Below, in pieces: positions 50,609-56,057 of a stretch of DNA of 56,057 bases (position 1 is the first letter of the stretch; every line of letters begins with the position of its first letter). Both the position numbers and the translations under genes were made by a program. The notes under the pieces are model-generated. The model made no database searches, was not told the origin of the DNA, and worked only from the letters and a program-made list of their open reading frames with translations. Origin of the DNA: Pseudomonas linyingensis (lineage in GTDB: Bacteria; Pseudomonadota; Gammaproteobacteria; Pseudomonadales; Pseudomonadaceae); the NCBI RefSeq assembly GCF_900109175.1, contig NZ_FNZE01000024.1, forward strand, positions 1 through 56,057. The letters are read 5' to 3'.

Positions 50609-53600
50609 GGGGTCGATTTGTTTTCGTTGTCAAAAGTGACGGTAGGAGATCGAGCACTGGCGTAGGGGTGGTCTGATAAGCCCTTGATTTCATTGGTTTT
50701 CCTGTTCACTTTTTCAGGCGTATTGTGTCTGCCCCAATCACCGGAGACACAAGATGCAAAGCTGGCACACAACCTACCTTGGCCTGCGAGAGCTGCCAAG
50801 GGAAATCAGCACCTTCGAGCTTCAGTCGTTTTTCACGTACAGCCGTACTGAGCGCGAGCTCATCAACGCCCGCCGAAGCAACGCCCACAAGCTGGGTCTG
50901 GCACTGCACATAGGTTTCTTGCGCTTGAGCGGGCGCCTGCTGAATTCGGTGCGCATCGTTCCGACAACCCTGTGGCGCCATCTGGGTGACGAAATCGGCA
51001 TCACTGCTGTTGAACTGGCATCCCTGCGAGCCCTGTATGTTCGCGGTCGAACCCTCTTTGACCATCAACAACTGGCCTGTGATGTCCTGGGGTTTCATTG
51101 GATGACGGAGCACCAACGTCGCGCCCTGGTACGCACCCTGCGCGATGAGGTGGCCCGCTGCGCCGATCGGGATCAATTGCTCGTATTCGCTCGGCGCTGG
51201 TTGTATCAAAGCAAGATCCTGATCCTGCGCGACCGTGACATCCGTGTCCTGGTCACAGCGGCGCTGGGACAACTCGAAGAAGAAACAGCCAAAACGATTG
51301 CGGCATCTGTGCTGCCCGAACAACTGGTGCGCTGGCGGGATGCCATGGCCGCATTGCGCCCGGATGGGCAAACCCAGCAGAGCTGGTTGTGGTCGGCACC
51401 GGCCAAACACTCAACCAAACAAATTGGCGAGGTGTTCGAGCGAATCGAACTGCTGTACGCCCTGAATGTCCACAAACACCTGGACGACCTGTCCGGTCTC
51501 ATTGTGCGGCGCTATGCACGCCGCCTGGCTTCAAGGCCTCCCTCGGTGGGGGCCAGGATCAAAGAACCCGCTCGCACAGTGGAGGTTGGCTGCTTTTTAC
51601 GGCACTGCCTGTTTACCAGCACAGACCAAGCTATCTTGATGGTTCAGCGGCGCGTTGCCGATCTTTGGCGCACGGTCGCAGCAGGTGTCACGGAGACGGT
51701 CAATTGGGCTGACCTGTACAAGACATTGCTGGCAGAGCTGGCTGGTTTGGTCGCCCAGGGTGAACTTCAAGACGCGGAGTTGCGGGCTCGAATTGTTGCC
51801 CTGCTCAGTGCCAGCCAGCAAGGCAAACCACCCAGCCGGGCCTCGGTGGTGCGTGAGCGTTTGTTTGACGCCATACGTCCCGTGCGCTCTTTGCTGGCCG
51901 AAATCACCAAGCTGCCCTGGCAGGCCAATAGCGAGCACCCGGTGACCACAGCCTTGGCCCAATTGACGAAACTGTACGCGGGCAAACTTCGCGAACTACC
52001 TGCTGATGTCAGCGCCCCTCGCTTGGGTTCGGTCTGGAGCGGCGCGATTGCGGGTGCCGACCGGGAGCGCGCGTTTCGGGCCTTGGAGGTGGCCACCCTG
52101 TTTTCATTGCGACGTGCCGTGCGCAACGGTTCGGTGTGGATTGAGCACAGCCTGAGCTTTCGTGGCCGCGCACGCCTGTTCTTCACTGATGCGCGCTGGC
52201 AGGAAGAAGCCAAACGGCACTATGCCCGACTGTCACTGCCAGCCAATGCATCCACACTTTTGAAGCCGTTGCTGGCCAAGGTACGCGCCGGCGTGGAGGC
52301 AGTGGCCGTCGCCGCGCGCAGCGGTGTGCTGCGCGTGGACGAAGAACTCCACCTTTCAGTATTGCCGGCAGAGGATGAAGATCCAGAGGTGATTAAGTTG
52401 AGGGCCAAACTTGACCTGAGGATCGGTGAGGTGCAACTCCCAGAAGTGATCCTGGCCGTTGACGCTCAGGTACGTTTCAGCTGGATCATGCTTGGCCGCG
52501 AGCCACGTTCGACAGAAGAGCTGCTGATGGTCTACGCCGGCATCATGGCCCACGGCACCAGTCTGACGGCGGCCGAATGCGCCCGTATGATTCCGCAGTT
52601 GTCTGCCACCAGCATCCGTCAGGCCATGCGTTGGGCCGGGGACGAGCGTCGCTTGAGTCAAGCCTGCCACGCGGTGCTGGAGTTCATGCAACGGCACCCC
52701 ATTGCAGCGACATGGGGTCGCACGGACCTGGCGTCGTCCGACATGATGAGCATGGAAACCACCCAACGGGTGTGGCAGGCCCGACAGGATCCAAGACGCA
52801 ACACGTCCTCGATTGGCATCTACTCCCATGTGCGTGACCGATGGGGGATCTTCTACGCGCAGCCTTTTGTGCTCAATGAGCGCCAGGCAGGGGTCGCCAT
52901 TGAGGGTGTCGTGCGCCAAGAATCCATCGAGACCAGCCAGTTGGCGGTGGACACCCACGGCTACACCGACTTTGCCATGGCGTTGGCCCGGCTACTGGGG
53001 TTCGATCTATGCCCACGACTGAAGGAATTGAAGCAGCGTCATCTGTACGTGCCGCGTGGCACGATCATTCCACCGGAGATCGCAGCAGTTTGCGAGGCTA
53101 CCGTCGATACCGCTTTGATTGAGAAGCACTGGGACACCTTGGTCCATTTGGCAGCCTCGGTGATGAGCGGCAACGCCAGCGCAGTTGCAGCGCTGGCCAG
53201 ATTTGGATCGGCGGCGCGGGGAGACCCCATCTACGAAGCGGGTGTTCAGTTGGGGCGCTTGCTGCGAACTGCGTTCCTGGCCGACTACTTTGTCAAAGAC
53301 GCCTTCAGGAATGAGCTGCGTCGGGTACTCAACCGGGGTGAGGCGGTCAATGCCTTGAAGCGGGCGATTTATACCGGCAGAGTGAGCCCGGCTCAGGCCA
53401 AGCGGGCCGAGGAAATGCAGGCGGTGGCTGACGCCTTGAGTCTGTTGGCCAACATCATCATGGCCTGGAACACAACCCAGATGCAGGCCGTTCTGGACCG
53501 CTGGGCCAACCGGCGTCAGGTCATCCCGGCGGAGCTCACGGGGAAAATTGCGCCGACGCGGCTGCAAGGTATCAATTTGAGGGGCGTATTCCGCTTTCCA

Positions 53601-53808
53601 GTGGAGCGTTATGCCAGTGAAATCCTGCCGTCACAGACCACGCCGAAAACCGGGACCGGCGGTTGAAACCGAGCACGCTTTTGCGCCCTCAAACGGCGAT
53701 CAAAAAAATCAACAGGAAACCCAATGAAATCAATGGCTTGGCAGGCCACCCCTACGCCAGTGCTCGATCTCCTACCGTCACTTTTGACAACGAAAACAAA
53801 TCGACCCC
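50609..53808 (+). mobile_element. IS1071-like Tn3-family element (diverged relative)
   Basis: 3200 bp. Inverted repeats of about 110 bp start GGGGTCGATTTG and share the cores AAAAGTGACGGTA and ACTGGCGTAGGGGTGG; roughly the outer 63 bp are identical between ends. One tnpA only. IR layout, size and TnpA closely follow IS1071, but IR and protein have clearly diverged. The 5-bp flanks differ (TGACA left, AACCA right), so no target duplication. Confidence 0.88.
50754..53666 (+). CDS. tnpA: Tn3-family transposase, IS1071-like
   Basis: 970 residues, aligning without large gaps to the IS1071 TnpA at 6038-8953 and largely identical in the DDE core (QLPEVILAVDAQVRFSWIML, QLAVDTHGYTDFAMALARLL, RVLNRGEAVNALKRAIYTGR) but more divergent in the N-terminal 350 residues. 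Appears intact. No resolvase. Confidence 0.92.
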   Translation: MQSWHTTYLGLRELPREISTFELQSFFTYSRTERELINARRSNAHKLGLALHIGFLRLSGRLLNSVRIVPTTLWRHLGDEIGITAVELASLRALYVRGRTLFDHQQLACDVLGFHWMTEHQRRALVRTLRDEVARCADRDQLLVFARRWLYQSKILILRDRDIRVLVTAALGQLEEETAKTIAASVLPEQLVRWRDAMAALRPDGQTQQSWLWSAPAKHSTKQIGEVFERIELLYALNVHKHLDDLSGLIVRRYARRLASRPPSVGARIKEPARTVEVGCFLRHCLFTSTDQAILMVQRRVADLWRTVAAGVTETVNWADLYKTLLAELAGLVAQGELQDAELRARIVALLSASQQGKPPSRASVVRERLFDAIRPVRSLLAEITKLPWQANSEHPVTTALAQLTKLYAGKLRELPADVSAPRLGSVWSGAIAGADRERAFRALEVATLFSLRRAVRNGSVWIEHSLSFRGRARLFFTDARWQEEAKRHYARLSLPANASTLLKPLLAKVRAGVEAVAVAARSGVLRVDEELHLSVLPAEDEDPEVIKLRAKLDLRIGEVQLPEVILAVDAQVRFSWIMLGREPRSTEELLMVYAGIMAHGTSLTAAECARMIPQLSATSIRQAMRWAGDERRLSQACHAVLEFMQRHPIAATWGRTDLASSDMMSMETTQRVWQARQDPRRNTSSIGIYSHVRDRWGIFYAQPFVLNERQAGVAIEGVVRQESIETSQLAVDTHGYTDFAMALARLLGFDLCPRLKELKQRHLYVPRGTIIPPEIAAVCEATVDTALIEKHWDTLVHLAASVMSGNASAVAALARFGSAARGDPIYEAGVQLGRLLRTAFLADYFVKDAFRNELRRVLNRGEAVNALKRAIYTGRVSPAQAKRAEEMQAVADALSLLANIIMAWNTTQMQAVLDRWANRRQVIPAELTGKIAPTRLQGINLRGVFRFPVERYASEILPSQTTPKTGTGG

Positions 53809-53909
53809 AACCATCAACGAAGGGGCGCAGCGCCTGCGCTGAAACAGTCTTGCGTGGTGACAGCTTCACGACCTGGCCAGCTCCTTTTTGTCGCCAACCG
53901 CTGGGCGCT
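53809..53909. other. Spacer between Tn3-type element and the restriction gene
   Basis: About 100 bases downstream of the restriction gene. No gene or clear terminator seen. Confidence 0.5.
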
Positions 53910-54773
53910 TTACACGGCCAAATCTAACGGCAAGTCGGAAATGTCTTTCAGGCGCTTGCCATCGACCATAACGGCCAGCATGTCGGCCGCGTCAGGCATG
54001 CCCAACGCTTCGACCGTGGCTTGCAGCTCATACAGGGCGAAGTGATACACGCAATCAATGTCCCCGGTGCCCAGAGCGATAGAAGCAAGACGGCTTGGCG
54101 TTGGTTCAGCCGTGACGACCATGACATGCGGCAAACGACCCTTGCGGTTGCGTACCAAATTCAACGCTTCGGAACGGGCGTTTTGCGCTCGGTCACTGCG
54201 AATCGTCCATTTGCATGAAATGCTGGCATGTAGCAGAGGCAGACCGCCGTTCTTTTTTCGCAGACTGGCAAGCGTGGTTACGCTGTCATCAACCAAGAAG
54301 GCCGGGGCGTTGATGGTGCTGTCGTCCTCAGTGTCGCGCACCACCACGATATCCGGTGTGATGGTGTAGTCGCTGCCGAGAGCTGCCGCCAGTTCTGGAT
54401 CGGCCTTGGCGGCCCGGTCAAGCGCGACCAAGTGCGCGTATTGCTCGTATCTGGCGATTTCCAGACGGTTGCGGCCTGAAACTTGATGAACATCCCAAAT
54501 GCCGGGGCGTAGGTGTCCGAGCTTGAGGAAGGTTTCACGCACGAAACCCGCGCAAATGCCTTCAAACTGGTTGCCCGAAGTCTGGCCCGCGATGCGTTCG
54601 CCGATGGTTTCAGCTTTGAGCAGATCGGCAATGCCCTTGGCAATCGCCTTGCTAGTGGTGTTGCTGCTGTCGGCGTTGCTCACCACGCCTGCGCCGTTGG
54701 TGGTTAACGTTGCTTCCAACAGCTTTGCATGGAATGCCTTGCGGGCTTCCGAGAACTCAGCGGGCACACTCAT
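53910..54773 (-). CDS. Type II restriction endonuclease, NgoMIV family (GCCGGC)
   Basis: 287 residues, very like R.NgoMIV of Neisseria. Active site in order: Glu71, Asp141 (TITPDIVV), Lys188 and Glu202 (K-x13-E in SCKWTIRSDRAQNARSE). The base-reading RSDR motif is at 192-195. All positions are one more than in NgoMIV. That enzyme is a tetramer cutting G/CCGGC at two sites together. The start shares one base with the methyltransferase stop (TGATG), so translation is coupled and restriction follows methylation. Confidence 0.93.
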   Translation of the reverse strand: MSVPAEFSEARKAFHAKLLEATLTTNGAGVVSNADSSNTTSKAIAKGIADLLKAETIGERIAGQTSGNQFEGICAGFVRETFLKLGHLRPGIWDVHQVSGRNRLEIARYEQYAHLVALDRAAKADPELAAALGSDYTITPDIVVVRDTEDDSTINAPAFLVDDSVTTLASLRKKNGGLPLLHASISCKWTIRSDRAQNARSEALNLVRNRKGRLPHVMVVTAEPTPSRLASIALGTGDIDCVYHFALYELQATVEALGMPDAADMLAVMVDGKRLKDISDLPLDLAV

Positions 54774-55729
54774 CAGGCCACCTTATAGATGCGTTTGACG
54801 GACAGCGCGGCGAAGATTTGCCGGGCGACAGCGGCGGCCACTGGCGGCGGGAAAGCGTTACCGATCTGGCGATAGGCAGCCGTCTTGCGGCCAGAAAATT
54901 GCCAATCGTCAGGGAATCCCTGAATGCGTGCGGTCATGCGCGTTGTCAGGCGCGGCATTCCCACAAAGTCACGCGGCGGGGCATCGTCCCATATGCCCAT
55001 GCCATCGACGCCCAAAGCAGCCCAAGCGCGTTTTGCACGAGTCGGGCCGAGGTCAGGCCCGCCGTGTTTCTTTGAACCGCCTACCAAGGTTGGAGCGATG
55101 GCGTTTGCCTGTTCGCGCCATCGGTCAGCCCCGCGCCAGCCATCGGCGGCCAAGAGGTCATGAAGCAGTTCGCCGACAGTCGGCGGTTCAGTTTTAAGGG
55201 GGTCCGGCCAAGAGAAGCCGCCAGCTAGGTCTTTGCGAATGCCGACGAACACCACACGCGGGCGCAGTTGCGAAACGCCATAGTCCGAAGCATTGAGCAG
55301 CCGCCAACCGGGAACGTAGCCTAGTTTTTTGAGCTGCTTTTCAACTTTGTTCCGGTAGTCGTCAAAGACGGCATCGAGCAGGCCGCGCACGTTTTCCAGC
55401 ATCACGGCTTGCGGGCGGCACTCATCGACCAAGCGGATAGCTTCGGGGAACAAGTCGCGTTCATCGTTCGCGCCGAGCTGCTTTCCGGCCTTGGAGAAAG
55501 GCGGGCAGGGAACACCGCCGGCCAGTAGATCAATACCCTGATAAGAGCGGCCATCGAACTGCCGCAAGTCACCCTCAATGACGTTCCATTCAGGACGATT
55601 GAGCCGCAGCGTGGCGCATGCTGCCGGTTCCAACTCGATCAAGGCGGAATGATCGAAGCCTGCCATTTCAAGGCCGAGCGCCTGCCCACCTGCACCAGCG
55701 CACATTTCCAAAGAATTGAATTGGCTCAT
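54773..55729 (-). CDS. DNA cytosine-5 methyltransferase, partner of the NgoMIV-type enzyme
   Basis: 318 residues. Motif I SLEMCAGAGGQALGLEMAGF, motif IV GGVPCPPFSKAGKQ with catalytic Cys, motif VI VMLENVRGLL, motif VIII LRPRVVFVGI, motif X GNAFPPPVAAAVARQI. The target-recognition region lies between about 185 and 270. Expected to methylate GCCGGC by association with the adjacent nuclease. Its start overlaps the upstream small gene by four bases (ATGA). Confidence 0.93.
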   Translation of the reverse strand: MSQFNSLEMCAGAGGQALGLEMAGFDHSALIELEPAACATLRLNRPEWNVIEGDLRQFDGRSYQGIDLLAGGVPCPPFSKAGKQLGANDERDLFPEAIRLVDECRPQAVMLENVRGLLDAVFDDYRNKVEKQLKKLGYVPGWRLLNASDYGVSQLRPRVVFVGIRKDLAGGFSWPDPLKTEPPTVGELLHDLLAADGWRGADRWREQANAIAPTLVGGSKKHGGPDLGPTRAKRAWAALGVDGMGIWDDAPPRDFVGMPRLTTRMTARIQGFPDDWQFSGRKTAAYRQIGNAFPPPVAAAVARQIFAALSVKRIYKVA

Positions 55730-55944
55730 ATCGTTTTTCTCTTAGTTGATTGACGTGGCTTTCTTGCTGCCGGTGTAGGGAACATATCCGCTTGCAAGCC
55801 GCCTTGGTGTTTGTCGGCGAACGCCTGCATGAACTCGCGCAGCACTTCCGATGCCCCCCGGTTTTCAGCCAGACAAGCCCCTTGAAACGCCTCACGGAGT
55901 TCCTTTTCAACACGAATGCGAAGGCCAACGTCTTTGCTTGACAT
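55726..55944 (-). CDS. Ribbon-helix-helix protein heading the restriction-modification operon
   Basis: 72 residues. DVGLRIRVEKELREAFQGAC looks like an RHH beta strand and first helix; ASEVLREFMQAFADK is the second helix; the tail is basic (RKPRQSTKRKTI). No HTH, so it is not a classical C protein. Position, overlap with the methyltransferase and the operator just upstream suggest autoregulation of the whole operon. It could alternatively be a leftover antitoxin-like gene, though no toxin is nearby. Confidence 0.75.
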   Translation of the reverse strand: MSSKDVGLRIRVEKELREAFQGACLAENRGASEVLREFMQAFADKHQGGLQADMFPTPAARKPRQSTKRKTI

Positions 55945-55952
55945 AGCGCGAG

Positions 55953-55983
55953 ATTATCGCATGGATACACATTTGTGTATCCA
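55953..55983 (-). promoter_or_regulatory. Promoter and operator of the restriction-modification operon
   Basis: Perfect palindrome TGGATACACA-TT-TGTGTATCCA (55962-55983). A minus-strand -10-like GATAAT (55953-55958) lies only eight bases before the ATG, so the transcript may be leaderless. No good -35 is seen. The palindrome occupies the -35/-10 spacer, where a repressor would block RNA polymerase. Confidence 0.7.
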
Positions 55984-56007
55984 AAATATACGGCGCGTTC
56001 TAACTTA

Positions 56008-56051
56008 CTGGTGACAGTTACGCGCACCAGGTCACGCCGTTTTGTCACCAG
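56008..56051. repeat. Inverted repeat at the window's right end
   Basis: CTGGTGACA (56008-56016) and TGTCACCAG (56043-56051), 9-bp arms 26 bases apart. A further GTCAC lies between them. The window ends six bases later. Nature unknown. Confidence 0.55.
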
Positions 56052-56057
56052 CAACCG

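Noticed and set aside
1..56057. tRNA, rRNA, antibiotic or metal-resistance genes
   Set aside because: Looked for and not found on either strand.

Overview
The window is almost entirely the backbone of an IncP-1 broad-host-range conjugative plasmid of Proteobacteria, and its gene order, oriT sequence and operators fit the beta branch (R751-like). Every backbone block is present: oriV with TrfA-type iterons, trfA-ssb, trbA and a complete trbB-trbP mating-pair operon, a complete Dtr block (traC-traM with oriT), and the klcA/klcB/korC/kleA/kleE/kleF/korA/incC/korB/kfrA/kfrB/kfrC control and stability region. The backbone is GC-rich and studded with KorA (GTTTAGCTAAAC), KorB (TTTAGCSGCTAAA) and KorC operators. 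I see no antibiotic, mercury or catabolic genes.

Layout. 1-1318: IS3-family insertion sequence. 1340-2997: divergent cynT (carbonic anhydrase) and cynR (LysR regulator), with no cyanase gene in view. 3311-5894: a mosaic of broken genes (3' end of a DUF1348 gene, an intact IS5-family element, the 3' end of an ISL3-family transposase, the 3' end of a KfrB-domain gene). 5895-9098: IS1071 (3204 bp). 9099-14482: repeat array, then traC and traD. 14501-21900: traE, traF, traG, traI (traH nested), traJ and a small ORF. 21991-22045: oriT. 22264-23848: traK, traL, traM. 23851-28694: repeat array, kfrC, kfrB, kfrA, korB, incC, korA. 28695-32302: kleF, kleE, kleA, korC, klcB, a small Cys-rich ORF, klcA. 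32335-32926: RelB/YafQ-type toxin-antitoxin pair. 32950-34050: oriV. 34054-36391: repeat array, trfA, ssb, trbA. 36706-50016: trbB to trbP and upf30.5, followed by a small lipoprotein gene. 50609-53808: a second, diverged IS1071-like element. 53910-55944: a type II restriction-modification operon of the NgoMIV type (GCCGGC), headed by a small ribbon-helix-helix protein. If the molecule is circular, everything between the two Tn3-type elements (50609 through the window ends to 9098) is one accessory load between the trb and tra operons, a classic IncP-1beta insertion site.

How it works together. TrfA acts at oriV. KorA, KorB, KorC and TrbA form the global repressor network that keeps replication, stability and transfer genes in check. 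IncC/KorB partition the plasmid. The tra genes nick and deliver DNA from oriT, and the trb genes build the type IV secretion channel and the cyclic TrbC pilus. KlcA (anti-restriction), the toxin-antitoxin pair and the restriction-modification operon all promote persistence.

The least-explained signals are: (i) arrays of a stem-loop unit, each followed by a 6-bp palindrome in a conserved order, at five backbone loci; (ii) a dispersed 10-mer GACGCCAAGG present eight times exactly and several times with one or two changes, in genes and between them; (iii) the restriction-modification operon led by a ribbon-helix-helix protein behind a perfect 10-2-10 operator.
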